The notes beneath the pieces were generated by a model. The model was given only the letters and a program-made list of their open reading frames with translations, made no database searches and was not told the DNA's origin. The translations under genes were made by a program, and so were the position numbers. Shown here piece by piece: positions 1 to 8,045 of a DNA stretch of 17,367 nucleotides; within the stretch, counting starts at the first letter, position 1; each line of letters starts with the position of its first letter. The stretch covers positions 1 to 17,367 of the forward strand of contig CAMLGC010000056.1 in NCBI GenBank assembly GCA_946479505.1. The letters run 5' to 3'. The stretch comes from an uncultured Sphingomonadaceae bacterium (lineage in GTDB: Bacteria > Pseudomonadota > Alphaproteobacteria > Sphingomonadales > Sphingomonadaceae).

Positions 1-909
1 CCGCTGCTCATCATCGCCGAGGACATCGAGGGCGAGGCGCTCGCCACGCTCGTCGTCAACAAGCTGCGCGGCGGCCTCAAGGTCGCGGCCGTCAAGGCGC
101 CGGGCTTCGGCGATCGCCGCAAGGCGATGCTCGAGGACATCGCGATCCTGACCAAGGGCGAGATGATCTCCGAGGATCTCGGCATCAAGCTCGAGACCGT
201 GACGCTGAACATGCTCGGCCAGGCCAAGCGCGTGACGCTCGACAAGGACAACACGACCATCGTCGATGGTGCCGGCGAGTCCGACGCGATCAAGGCCCGC
301 ACCGAGGCGATCCGCCAGCAGATCGAGAACACCACGTCCGATTACGACCGCGAGAAGCTCCAGGAGCGCCTGGCCAAGCTCGCGGGCGGCGTCGCTGTCA
401 TCAAGGTCGGCGGCTCGTCCGAGGTCGAGGTCAAGGAGCGCAAGGATCGCGTCGATGACGCGCTCCACGCGACCCGCGCGGCGGTCGAGGAAGGCATCGT
501 CCCCGGCGGCGGCACCGCGCTCCTCTACGCCACCAAGGCGCTCGACGGACTCAAGGGCGACAATGACGACCAGACCCGCGGCATCGACATCGTCCGCAAG
601 GCGATCGAGGCGCCGCTTCGTCAGATTGCGCAGAATGCAGGCTTCGACGGCGCCGTCGTCGCGGGCAACCTGCTGCGCGAGAACGACGAGACCAAGGGCT
701 TCAACGCCGCGACCGACGTGTACGAAAACCTCGTGGCTGCCGGCGTGATCGACCCGACCAAGGTCGTGCGCACCGCGCTCCAGGACGCCGCCTCGGTCGC
801 AGGGCTCCTCATCACCACCGAAGCGGCGGTGAGCGAGCTGCCCGAGGACAAGCCGGCGATGCCGATGGGCGGCGGCGGCATGGGCGGCATGGGCGGCATG
901 GACTTCTAA
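1..909 (+). CDS. groL: Chaperonin GroEL (60 kDa), 3' part only
   Basis: This is the C-terminal 302 residues of the ATP-dependent folding chaperonin that works with GroES in the cytoplasm. The reading frame is open from base 1, so the N-terminal part (about 245 residues by comparison with the usual ~545-aa protein) lies outside the window. Visible GroEL hallmarks are [19 protein letters not shown] at the very start (apical domain), [32 protein letters not shown], and [14 protein letters not shown] followed by PGGGTALL in the intermediate/equatorial domain, where the Asp in DDALHATRA is the ATPase residue of the family. The protein ends in the typical Gly-Met-rich flexible tail that sits in the ring cavity (here [11 protein letters not shown]). 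A strong terminator follows 32 bp after the stop. groES would be expected upstream, outside the window. Confidence 0.98.
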   Translation, partial: PLLIIAEDIEGEALATLVVNKLRGGLKVAAVKAPGFGDRRKAMLEDIAILTKGEMISEDLGIKLETVTLNMLGQAKRVTLDKDNTTIVDGAGESDAIKARTEAIRQQIENTTSDYDREKLQERLAKLAGGVAVIKVGGSSEVEVKERKDRVDDALHATRAAVEEGIVPGGGTALLYATKALDGLKGDNDDQTRGIDIVRKAIEAPLRQIAQNAGFDGAVVAGNLLRENDETKGFNAATDVYENLVAAGVIDPTKVVRTALQDAASVAGLLITTEAAVSELPEDKPAMPMGGGGMGGMGGMDF

Positions 910-941
910 GAAGCCCGCCACCTGCCGTTCAGGCGCAAACG

Positions 942-972
942 AAGGGCCGGGAAAGCGATTTCCCGGCCCTTT
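942..972 (+). terminator. Rho-independent terminator of groL
   Basis: A perfect 13-bp stem (AAGGGCCGGGAAA at 942-954 pairing with TTTCCCGGCCCTT at 959-971) closes a GCGA tetraloop (955-958). The descending arm ends in CCCTTTG, so the U tract is short. It starts 32 bp after the groL stop and no other gene lies between, so it most likely ends the groESL transcript. Confidence 0.85.
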
Positions 973-1058
973 GTCGTGCGTGAACCGCGCGCACGGGTTA
1001 CCGAAATCTTTACCAACATCGGCGCAAGAGCGGACGGAATTCACCGTTGGAGATTGGC

Positions 1059-1472
1059 ATGGATTCGCGCCGGATCGCGCTCGTTCAGGATAGCTTCGCG
1101 CAGATCATTCCATTGCCGGACGAGACCGCGGCCTTCTTCTACGATCGCCTGTTCGCGATCGCGCCCGATGTGCGGCCGCTGTTCAAGGGCGACATGGCCA
1201 AGCAGGGGCGCAAGCTCGTGATGACGCTCGCGACGATCGTCAACGGGCTCGACCGGCTCGACCGGATCATGCCCGCCGCGCGCGAACTGGCGATCCGCCA
1301 TGTCCGCTACGGCGTGAAGGAGAAGCATTACGACCAGGTCGGCCGCGCGCTGCTCGACACGCTGCGCGCCAAGCTGGGGGCGGCGTTCGATTCCGAGACC
1401 GAAGCGGCATGGGCCGAAGCCTATCAGTTGCTCTCGAACGTGATGATCGAGGCGGGGCGCAAGGCCGCATGA
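1059..1472 (+). CDS. Single-domain bacterial haemoglobin (globin)
   Basis: A 137-aa soluble globin of the Vitreoscilla-haemoglobin/flavohaemoglobin type without a reductase domain. By eye-alignment to Vitreoscilla haemoglobin the key haem-pocket residues are present: Tyr28 (B10, in FFYDRLF), Gln49 (E7, in KQGRKL), and proximal His81 (F8, in IRHVRYGV). PDVRPLF (36-42) matches the PEVRPLF segment of that family. It should bind haem and O2 or NO. I chose the ATG at 1059 because GGAG (1049-1052) sits at good spacing; a TTG at 1047 is also in frame but would put that GGAG inside the gene. The stop codon overlaps the start of the next gene, a methyl-accepting signalling protein (ATGA, 1469-1472), so the two are probably translated together. 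This suggests a sensory rather than purely respiratory role; that last point is inference. Confidence 0.9.
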   Translation: MDSRRIALVQDSFAQIIPLPDETAAFFYDRLFAIAPDVRPLFKGDMAKQGRKLVMTLATIVNGLDRLDRIMPAARELAIRHVRYGVKEKHYDQVGRALLDTLRAKLGAAFDSETEAAWAEAYQLLSNVMIEAGRKAA

Positions 1473-2251
1473 ACGCGATCGCGTTCGCTCGCGGGGGCGA
1501 TCCGCCCGCGCTCGATTCGGTCGGCGAGACGCTGCGTGCGATCGCGCGCAATCTCGCGGACATCGCCGCCAGCGTCAGCAGCGAAGCTGCCGAGGCGACC
1601 GATTCGGTGCGCCGTTCGGCCGAGGAGGCGCGCGAGACGGCGTTGCTCGCCGCCGAGATGCTCGCCATCGCCGATCAGGTCGCGCACGCCATGCGGCACC
1701 AGGCAACGCTGCTCGATCGCGCGCGCGCGGCCACCGACGCGAGCGGGGTCACGATCGAGGCGCTCGACACCGCGGCCGAGGGGATCGGCCATATCACCCA
1801 GCTTATCGCAGGGATCGCCGGCAACAGCCGCCTGCTCGCGCTCAATGCGCGAATCGAGGCGGCCCGCGCGGGCGAGGCGGGGCGCGGCTTCGATGTCGTC
1901 GCCAACGCGGTCAAGTCGCTCTCGCAGCAAACCTGGGATGCGACGCGCGATATCGAGACCCGCACCGCCGCGCTCCAGGATCATGTCGGCGATACCCGAA
2001 CGCTGCTCGCCGATCTCGGCGACAGCGCCGCGCGACAAGGCGAGATCGGCGCCGAGATCGCGGCGGCGGCGCAGCGCCAGCACGAAGCGTCGAGCGATGT
2101 CGCACGCCGCACCGCGGCGACGGTCGAGGGCATCGACGATGCCGCTGCGGCGATCGGCCGCGTCGCCTCGGCGGCGATCGCGGTCGACGTGCTCGCGCGG
2201 CAGGTGATCCGCGCCGCCGATGCGATCGTCGGCCCGATACCGGCCGAGTGA
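1469..2251 (+). CDS. Soluble methyl-accepting chemotaxis-type signalling protein
   Basis: A 260-aa, almost entirely helical, Ala/Arg-rich protein with the methyl-accepting signalling domain. The hairpin tip that contacts CheA/CheW is at about residues 108-152, with LLALNARIEAARAGEAGRGF followed by VVANAVKSLS. The Asn of LALN, the Glu of IEAAR and the Arg of AARAGE are kept, but the usual QTN before LLALN is NSR here. There is no transmembrane segment, HAMP, PAS or other obvious sensor domain; residues 1-30 are short and featureless. It starts with an ATG overlapping the globin stop (ATGA), so expression is probably coupled to it. In globin-coupled sensors such as HemAT these two modules form one chain; here they are separate. 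It is shorter than a typical cytoplasmic receptor, so it could also signal to something other than a Che array. Confidence 0.85.
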   Translation: MNAIAFARGGDPPALDSVGETLRAIARNLADIAASVSSEAAEATDSVRRSAEEARETALLAAEMLAIADQVAHAMRHQATLLDRARAATDASGVTIEALDTAAEGIGHITQLIAGIAGNSRLLALNARIEAARAGEAGRGFDVVANAVKSLSQQTWDATRDIETRTAALQDHVGDTRTLLADLGDSAARQGEIGAEIAAAAQRQHEASSDVARRTAATVEGIDDAAAAIGRVASAAIAVDVLARQVIRAADAIVGPIPAE

Positions 2252-2339
2252 CCTAGTCTGGTCAAACACCCCGACGTCTGGCAGGAAGCGGATCATTCCG
2301 CGCGCCGGAGCACTTCGGCGCATCCACCGGGGGACCGAC

Positions 2340-4205
2340 ATGACCGACCTAACCCGCCGTGAAACCCTGACCGCGTCTGCGCTCGGCGCGCTCGTGGCCG
2401 CAATGCCCGCCTGGGCGCAGGACAAGACGATGACCGCCGATATCGCGCAATGGGACCTGACCGACCTCTATCCGAGCGACGCCGCGTGGGACGCAGCCCG
2501 CAAGCAGGCGCTCGCGGCGATCCCGGGGATGAAGCAATATCAGGGGACGCTCGGCACCAGCGCCGACGCGCTCGCCAAGGCGCTTGTCGCGCAGTCCGAT
2601 CTCGGACGCACGATCGCGCGGATCTACACGTATATCAGCCTCAAGGCCGACGCCGACCTGCGCGTCGCCGAGAACCAGGAGAAACAGGCGCAGGCGGTCG
2701 ATCTCTACACCGCCTTCGGCCAGGCGACGGCATGGATCGCGCCCGAAATCCTGTCGGTGGGCGAGGCCAAGATCGGCTCGTTCATCGCGTCGAACGACAC
2801 GCTCAAGAAGCGCTTCGATTTCTATCTCGCCAACGTGCTGCGCGAGGCGCCGCACACGCGCTCGCCCGAGGTCGAGGCGCTGCTCGCGGGCACGTCGGCG
2901 CCATTCGCAGGGCCGGGCGACATTCGCGGCCAGCTCGTCGCCTCGGACATTCCGTGGCCGACGGTCACGCTTTCGACCGGCGAGAAGGCGCGGCTCGACG
3001 ACCAAGGCTACACGCTCCACCGCGACGCAGCCAACCGCGCCGACCGCAAGCTGGTTTTCGACACCTTCTGGAAGGAATACGGCCAGTTCCAGAGCTCGCT
3101 CGGCGCGGCGTATCTGTCGCACCTCAAGGCCGACGTGTTCGACATGAAGGCGCGCAACTACCCAACCTCGCTCGCCGCCTCGCTCTCGTCGAACAACATT
3201 CCCGAGACGGTCTATCGCACGCTGGTGGCCGAGACGAACAAGGGCCTGCCGCAGCTCCACCGGTATTTCGAGCTCCGCCGCCGGATGCTCAAGCTGCCCG
3301 ACATGCACTATTACGACATCTATCCGCCGCTGGTGCAGCTCGACAAGCCGGTGAACCTTGCCCAGATGCGCACCACCGTGCTCGCCGCGCTCCAGCCGCT
3401 GGGCGCCGATTATGTGAAGCAGCTCGCCACCGCCACGGCGGCGAAGTGGATGGACCCCCTCCCGCGCGAGGGCAAGCGCTCGGGTGCGTACATGAATCCG
3501 GGTGCGTTCGACGTGCATCCTTATCTCCTCCTCAACCTCAAGGAGGATTATTCGGGCATGACGACCTATGCCCACGAGTGGGGCCACGCGATGCACTCGC
3601 TGCTCGCGAACAAGGCGCAGGTCTATGAGAAGGCGGATTACCCGCTGTTCCTCGCGGAGATCGCGTCGACCTGCAACGAGCAGCTCCTCGTCGCCTATAT
3701 GGTCGAGCAGGCGAAGACCCCGGCCGAGAAGCTCTATTATCTGGGCCAGCAGCTCGAGAATATCCGCGGCACCTTCTACCGCCAGGCGATGTTCGCCGAA
3801 TTCGAGCTCGCCGCGCACGACAAAGCCGAGGCCGGCGAAGGGCTCTCGGGCGAGACCTTCACGTCGGTATATTCGGACCTGCTGCACCGCTATCACGGCC
3901 CCAAGGTCGAGATCGATCCGAGCTATGCGGTCGAATGGGCGTACATCCCGCATTTCTATTCGAGCTTCTACGTCTATCAGTACGCGACCTGCATCGCGGC
4001 AGCCTCGTACTTCGCTCGCTCGATCCTCGGCGGCGGGGCGAAGGAGCGCGACAATTATCTGAACGTGCTGCGGTCGGGCGGCTCGGATTACCCGACCGAT
4101 ATCCTCAAGCGCGCCGGCCTCGATATGGCCTCGGCGGCGCCGTACCAGGCGGTGGTTGCGGTGTTCGCGGACACGCTCGATCAGGCCGAGGCGCTGATGG
4201 CGTGA
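2340..4205 (+). CDS. pepF: Exported M3 family metallopeptidase (oligoendopeptidase F type)
   Basis: A 621-aa zinc peptidase that cleaves short peptides. The catalytic motif HEWGH is at residues 412-416 (His412, Glu413, His416), and the third zinc ligand is probably Glu440 in the motif AEIASTCNE, 24 residues later, the spacing expected in family M3. The N-terminus carries a twin-arginine signal (TRRETL, residues 5-10, then a hydrophobic stretch and AWA before Gln27), so the mature enzyme probably acts in the periplasm after folding in the cytoplasm. Most PepF enzymes are cytoplasmic, so the Tat signal is notable. I chose the ATG at 2340 because GGGGGA (2329-2334) precedes it and the signal peptide begins there; an in-frame upstream extension to 2220 overlaps the preceding gene. 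The 3' end meets a convergent gene 3 bp away. Confidence 0.93.
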   Translation: MTDLTRRETLTASALGALVAAMPAWAQDKTMTADIAQWDLTDLYPSDAAWDAARKQALAAIPGMKQYQGTLGTSADALAKALVAQSDLGRTIARIYTYISLKADADLRVAENQEKQAQAVDLYTAFGQATAWIAPEILSVGEAKIGSFIASNDTLKKRFDFYLANVLREAPHTRSPEVEALLAGTSAPFAGPGDIRGQLVASDIPWPTVTLSTGEKARLDDQGYTLHRDAANRADRKLVFDTFWKEYGQFQSSLGAAYLSHLKADVFDMKARNYPTSLAASLSSNNIPETVYRTLVAETNKGLPQLHRYFELRRRMLKLPDMHYYDIYPPLVQLDKPVNLAQMRTTVLAALQPLGADYVKQLATATAAKWMDPLPREGKRSGAYMNPGAFDVHPYLLLNLKEDYSGMTTYAHEWGHAMHSLLANKAQVYEKADYPLFLAEIASTCNEQLLVAYMVEQAKTPAEKLYYLGQQLENIRGTFYRQAMFAEFELAAHDKAEAGEGLSGETFTSVYSDLLHRYHGPKVEIDPSYAVEWAYIPHFYSSFYVYQYATCIAAASYFARSILGGGAKERDNYLNVLRSGGSDYPTDILKRAGLDMASAAPYQAVVAVFADTLDQAEALMA

Positions 4206-4224
4206 CGGTCAGAGGTCACGCATC
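4196..4224. terminator. Possible bidirectional hairpin at convergent stops
   Basis: GCGTGAC (4200-4206) pairs with GTCACGC (4215-4221) over an 8-nt loop. The stem extends by GAT/ATC (4196-4198 with 4222-4224) past one bulged G. Both stop codons (4203-4205 plus, 4211-4209 minus) lie within the hairpin. It lacks a U tract on either side, so terminator function is only plausible. Confidence 0.35.
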
Positions 4225-5195
4225 GCCTCGGCGGTGATCGTCAGGCTGCGCTTGCGCGCGTTGGGATCGTAGATCGCGCTGGCGATCATCAGCTCGTCGA
4301 CCTGCGTGCGCTCGACGAACGCCGCAATCCCGCGCGCGACCGTGTCGCGGGTGCCGATCGCCGAGCATTGCAGCACATGGTCGAGGATCGCGCGGCCCTG
4401 CGCGCCGAGGCTCTCTCGATAGCCTTCGACCGGCGGCGGAAGCTGGCGCGGGTTGCCGGTGCGCAACGAAACGAACGCCTGCTGCTGCGAACTGGCGAGA
4501 AGCGCTGCCTCTTCGTCGGTGTCGGCCGCGAACACGTTGAACCCCGCCATCGCATGGGGCCGATCGAGCTGCGCCGATGGCCGGAAATCCCGCCGATACA
4601 GCGCGAGCGCCTCGTCGAGGGCATCCGGCGCAAAGTGCGAGGCGAAGGCATAGGGCAGCCCCAGCATCGCCGCGAGCTGCGCGCCGAACAGGCTCGACCC
4701 CAGAATCCAGATCGGCACCGTCGCGCCCGCGCCGGGCACCGCGCGGATGCCGGTCTCGCCGTCGTCGGCGAAATAGCTCTGGAGCTCGAGCACGTCGCGG
4801 GGGAAGGCGTTGGGATCGCTGTCGAGCGTCCGCCTGAGCGCCCGCGCAACGCGCTGGTCGGAGCCTGGCGCCCGGCCGAGGCCGAGATCGATCCGGCCGG
4901 GGAACAGCGCGTCGAGCGTCCCGAACTGCTCGGCGATCACGATCGGCGCGTGGTTGGGGAGCATGATCCCGCCCGCGCCGACGCGGATGCGGCTCGTCGC
5001 CGCGGCGATGTGGCCGATCACCACCGATGTCGCGGCCGAGGCGATGCCCGCCATGCCGTGATGCTCGGCGACCCAATAGCGGGTGAAGCCCAGCCCCTCC
5101 GCATGGCGCGCGAGGTCGGCGGAATTGGCGAGCGCCTGAGCGGCCGTGCCGCCTTCGACGATGGGGACGAGATCGAGCAGCGAGTAAGCGGTCAT
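4209..5195 (-). CDS. Luciferase-like flavin-dependent monooxygenase (LLM class)
   Basis: A 328-aa TIM-barrel oxidoreductase of the bacterial luciferase-like superfamily, closest by memory to the group often named 'luciferase family oxidoreductase, group 1'. Family signatures are [13 protein letters not shown] near the N-terminus, [10 protein letters not shown] (residues 38-47), [36 protein letters not shown], and PIWILGSS. These enzymes use reduced flavin and O2; the substrate cannot be read from the sequence. The start chosen is the ATG at 5195, where family homology begins; an upstream extension to 5390 is Arg-rich and low-complexity. No clear Shine-Dalgarno sequence precedes 5195. The neighbouring gene is convergent (gap 3 bp), so there is no operon partner to suggest a pathway. 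Confidence 0.9.
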   Translation of the reverse strand: MTAYSLLDLVPIVEGGTAAQALANSADLARHAEGLGFTRYWVAEHHGMAGIASAATSVVIGHIAAATSRIRVGAGGIMLPNHAPIVIAEQFGTLDALFPGRIDLGLGRAPGSDQRVARALRRTLDSDPNAFPRDVLELQSYFADDGETGIRAVPGAGATVPIWILGSSLFGAQLAAMLGLPYAFASHFAPDALDEALALYRRDFRPSAQLDRPHAMAGFNVFAADTDEEAALLASSQQQAFVSLRTGNPRQLPPPVEGYRESLGAQGRAILDHVLQCSAIGTRDTVARGIAAFVERTQVDELMIASAIYDPNARKRSLTITAEAMRDL

Positions 5196-5565
5196 CGGCG
5201 GGAGATGGGAAGGCGGGCCGGTTCTTGCCACCGCAGCGATCGGCGGTGTTTCGCGGGAAGCATGGGATCGGGACGGTTTTCGGAGGTTCCCTCGGGCAGT
5301 CCCACGGTACACGAGAACGCGGAACGCAGTGAAAGCAGCGCTACGTCCCCCCTGATTTCCCCTTCCCCGATGCCGCGCCTCCATGGGCACGACGGATCGG
5401 CCGGCGAACCGCCGGCACGCGTGAGATCGACCGAATCAAAGAGCGATGTGCACCATGGCACGAATGCAGGGTTGTAGGACAGCGAAACAGAACAAAGAAG
5501 GAATCACGAAGGCGCGACGGCGAAGATTCCGACGTTCCGGACTCCCGTTTCGCAGAGCGCTGCAT
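5196..5565. other. 370-bp intergenic stretch upstream of the LLM gene
   Basis: This lies between the start of the monooxygenase gene and the stop of the autotransporter gene, both minus strand. It is less GC-rich in 5461-5520 than the flanking genes. A 7-bp inverted repeat (GCCGGCG at 5400-5406, CGCCGGC at 5410-5416, loop AAC) is present. I see no convincing sigma70 promoter, terminator or RNA gene. A 74-codon minus-strand frame (5565-5341) has no recognisable features and is probably not a gene. Confidence 0.5.
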
Positions 5566-7878
5566 TCAGAACGCGACCGAATACCGCACCGCCGCGCCGT
5601 AATCACTGGGCAGGCTCGCGATGTTGCCCGGATCGCGGCGCCAGAAGAGATTGGTGTCGAGCCACCCTGCGCCCAGCCAGCGGGCATAGCGTGCCTCGAC
5701 ATCGATCTCGCGGCCGGTCGGCGCAAGGTTGAGGCGCTGAGTCGTCCAGGTGCCGACGCTCGAGGTCGCGTAGTCCCAATAGGTCGGCAGCGCGAGATCG
5801 ATCCCGCCCCTGGACACGCGGAGCGGCTGCGCGATGCGCAAGCCGATGCTGTCACCGCCGAACACGCCCCGTTTGCCGAGATCGGCCGCGAACGCGCTGG
5901 TGCGGATTACGCCCGACCCGCTCAGCCCGCCGCGCACGTCGGCCGCGGTCCAGCCGAGCCGAAACGCGCCACCCAGGCTCCAGCCATCGCCCGCCTGCCA
6001 GCGCCCGCCCGCGTCGAGGAACCATGTGGTCGCGCGGCTCGCGCCGAGAGCGCCGCCGAAGCGGGCGCCGAGCACGCTATCCCCCTCGTCGAGCCGCGCG
6101 ACCGAAAGCGCGGTCGCGACATCGCCGAAGCGCCGGTCCAGGCCGATCGAGAAGCGGTCATAGCCCGATCGTCGATAGCGGTCGGCGATCAGCGGCAGAT
6201 CGCCGCCGGTGCGGGCGAGCACCGCGCCGCTCTCGGCCGCTGCGGTCACGCCCCAGCCGCCGAGCTGTCGTCGGATCGCGGCCGAGCTTCCGATATCCGA
6301 AAGAAACCCCTGCTCGCGCGTCGGATCGCCCGCGATCAGGAAGGCGGGTTCGTCGAGCCCGGCAAGCTGCGCGGTGAGCGCGGCGCTGCTGCGCGAAAAT
6401 CCGATTGCGAAAGTCGCGTCGCGGCCCAGCCGGCTCGTCACCAGCCCTGCGATCGCGCGCGCCTGTCGCGCGTCGTCGGGTGTGAGCCGCATCGGCACGA
6501 TCGTCGGCTCGCGGGCGCCCGGCGCCAGCGTGAGCGACACCGTCGTCGCGCCGAACGTGCCGGCCAGGTTGCGCTGACGCGTCTGGAGCGCGCCAGTGAG
6601 CGTCGGCGCGGGGCCGCTGGTGTCGATCGTGCGCGCGAGGTCGATCGCGAAGGCGCGGTCGAATCCGTCGAGGATCACCGCCCCCAGCCCACTCTGCGCG
6701 GCATCGCCCATCGGCGCCGACAGCGTTGCGTTGCTCGCGAGCGATACCGCCGATTGGGTGCCCGCGACCGAATTCTCCCCGAGCGGCTGGAACGCGCGGG
6801 TGAGATCGAGCACGCCGTGGCCGTAAACCTTGTCGACTCCGGCCGCGCCCACATCGCGCGCCGAATCGTAGAGAATCTGGACAATCTGGGCGCCCGACAG
6901 GTTCGGAAAGGCCTGCGCGAGCAACGCGACCGCACCGGCGATCTGCGGCGACGCGAACGAGGTGCCGTTCCAGAAAAAGGGCGTATCGTTCTGGTCGGGC
7001 GCGCGGACCCGTTCGCCGACCGCGGAAAGGTAATGGGCGGCGCCGTCGCCGGCCTTGTCGCTGAAGTCCGAGAGCGTGTCGGCGGAGTTGACCGAACCCG
7101 CGATGATGACCAGCCCATGCGCCGCGTCGTTATTGGCGACCTCGGCGAACGGATCCGGGTTGGCTGTCGAATCGTTGCCCGCGCTGATGACGACGATGAC
7201 ACCCGCCTGCGTTGCGCGGCGGATGGCGCCGATCAACGCGAGCCCCGCCGGATCGCCACCGAGCGAGATGTTGATGACGCGCGCGCCGTTGGTGGCTGCC
7301 CGATCGACCCCGCGCGCGATCGCGTCGTCGAAGAACGAGCAGCCGCCATCCTCGCTCGTGTCGGCGCACGTCCCCGGCGCGTCGGCGCGCATCACGAGCA
7401 GCGTCGAATCGAACGCCACGCCGTGCGTGCCCGTGCCGTTGCGGCGGCCCGCGATGGTGAACGCGACCGCGGTGCCGTGCCCGCCCTCGTCGTCGATACC
7501 GCGGTTGGATGCGACGTCGGCCGAGGCCGGATCGATCCGGTTCGGAAATTCCTGGCTTTGGAGATCGATCCCACTGTCGATCACGCCGACCTTGATGCCG
7601 GCGCCGGTCGCCCCCTCCTGATAGGCAGCGAGCGCGTTCATCGATACCGCACCGATCGTCGCGCGATACTCGCCCGTATCGTAGCTCGCCGGCGTGGGGG
7701 TAGGGGTAGGGGTCGGCGTGGGGGTAGGCGCCGGCGTGGGCGTCGGGGTAGGCGTTGGAGTCGTCCGCGGAGGCGGCGGCGTGCTGCGGACGCCCCCCCC
7801 GCCGCCGCAGGCGGCAGTCAGTCCACAGCCGGCGGTCGCCGCCAGCGCCATGATACGCTTACTCAATCGTGCGGACAT
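5566..7878 (-). CDS. Lipoprotein subtilisin-like (S8) autotransporter protease
   Basis: A 770-aa surface protease. Order of parts: signal peptide with lipobox LTAAC (residues 20-24, lipidated Cys24), Gly5, a Pro/Thr linker (about 33-63, mostly TP repeats), an S8 peptidase domain (about 72-360), a passenger/linker region, and a C-terminal beta-barrel of about 260 residues ending in a Phe, as autotransporters do. The catalytic triad is Asp101 (GVIDSGID), His134 (GGHGTAVA) and Ser307 (NGTSFASPQIAG), with oxyanion Asn235 (ISAGND). Cys171/Cys180 could form a disulfide. The combination of lipobox, S8 domain and barrel resembles neisserial NalP in architecture. The start is the ATG at 7878, with AGGA six bases upstream; an in-frame ATG at 7905 lacks a good site. 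The gene is divergent from the HAD gene. The 5' coding region contains a G8 run and a G-rich repeat (see findings). Confidence 0.93.
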   Translation of the reverse strand: MSARLSKRIMALAATAGCGLTAACGGGGGVRSTPPPPRTTPTPTPTPTPAPTPTPTPTPTPTPASYDTGEYRATIGAVSMNALAAYQEGATGAGIKVGVIDSGIDLQSQEFPNRIDPASADVASNRGIDDEGGHGTAVAFTIAGRRNGTGTHGVAFDSTLLVMRADAPGTCADTSEDGGCSFFDDAIARGVDRAATNGARVINISLGGDPAGLALIGAIRRATQAGVIVVISAGNDSTANPDPFAEVANNDAAHGLVIIAGSVNSADTLSDFSDKAGDGAAHYLSAVGERVRAPDQNDTPFFWNGTSFASPQIAGAVALLAQAFPNLSGAQIVQILYDSARDVGAAGVDKVYGHGVLDLTRAFQPLGENSVAGTQSAVSLASNATLSAPMGDAAQSGLGAVILDGFDRAFAIDLARTIDTSGPAPTLTGALQTRQRNLAGTFGATTVSLTLAPGAREPTIVPMRLTPDDARQARAIAGLVTSRLGRDATFAIGFSRSSAALTAQLAGLDEPAFLIAGDPTREQGFLSDIGSSAAIRRQLGGWGVTAAAESGAVLARTGGDLPLIADRYRRSGYDRFSIGLDRRFGDVATALSVARLDEGDSVLGARFGGALGASRATTWFLDAGGRWQAGDGWSLGGAFRLGWTAADVRGGLSGSGVIRTSAFAADLGKRGVFGGDSIGLRIAQPLRVSRGGIDLALPTYWDYATSSVGTWTTQRLNLAPTGREIDVEARYARWLGAGWLDTNLFWRRDPGNIASLPSDYGAAVRYSVAF
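7691..7758. repeat. Degenerate GGNGTN repeat encoding the Thr-Pro linker
   Basis: The plus strand shows about eleven degenerate 6-nt units of the form GG(G/C)GT(A/G/C), which encode the alternating Pro-Thr linker of the autotransporter on the minus strand. Units are multiples of three bases, so gain or loss would change linker length without a frameshift. The G runs at 7696-7700, 7703-7706, 7709-7712 and 7720-7724 could form a G-quadruplex on the plus (template) strand. Confidence 0.75.
7793..7800 (-). repeat. Mononucleotide G8 tract (C8 on plus) in the autotransporter 5' end
   Basis: Eight identical bases lie directly after the lipobox cysteine codon and two GGC glycine codons, encoding part of the Gly5 spacer. 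A gain or loss of one base would frameshift the whole protease. This is the position and type of tract used for phase variation in some surface-protein genes; eight is short for a hypermutable tract. Confidence 0.6.
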
Positions 7879-8045
7879 ATCGGATCCTGGAATCAACACT
7901 GGCACGCACGCGCCGCCCTGTCCATCGAAGGGCGCGCGCCGGCTCCGGCCCTCTTGTGCGAAGCGGCGCTTTTACAGAAGCTTAACGGCGATGGCCCCCG
8001 AGCGCCTTGCCCGCCCGCGCGCCGCCACCTAAGCGTGCGCCCGCG

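Noticed and set aside
1424..2425. A 333-codon minus-strand frame over the signalling protein
   Set aside because: Antisense shadow; the plus-strand gene has a clear methyl-accepting motif and coupled start.
2349..3953. A 534-codon minus-strand open frame
   Set aside because: Antisense to the M3 peptidase, whose catalytic motifs are intact; composition is that of a shadow frame.
5400..5416. 7-bp inverted repeat as a terminator of the autotransporter gene
   Set aside because: It lies about 150 bp past the stop, the loop is only 3 nt and no U tract follows.
4368..5477. A 369-codon plus-strand frame
   Set aside because: Antisense to the LLM monooxygenase; Arg-rich without any family signature.
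5341..5565. A 74-codon minus-strand frame in the intergenic region
   Set aside because: No ribosome-binding site, no homology I recognise, low-complexity composition.
7691..7758. Possible CRISPR-like or tandem array
   Set aside because: The units are 6-nt degenerate coding repeats for a Thr-Pro linker, with no spacers.
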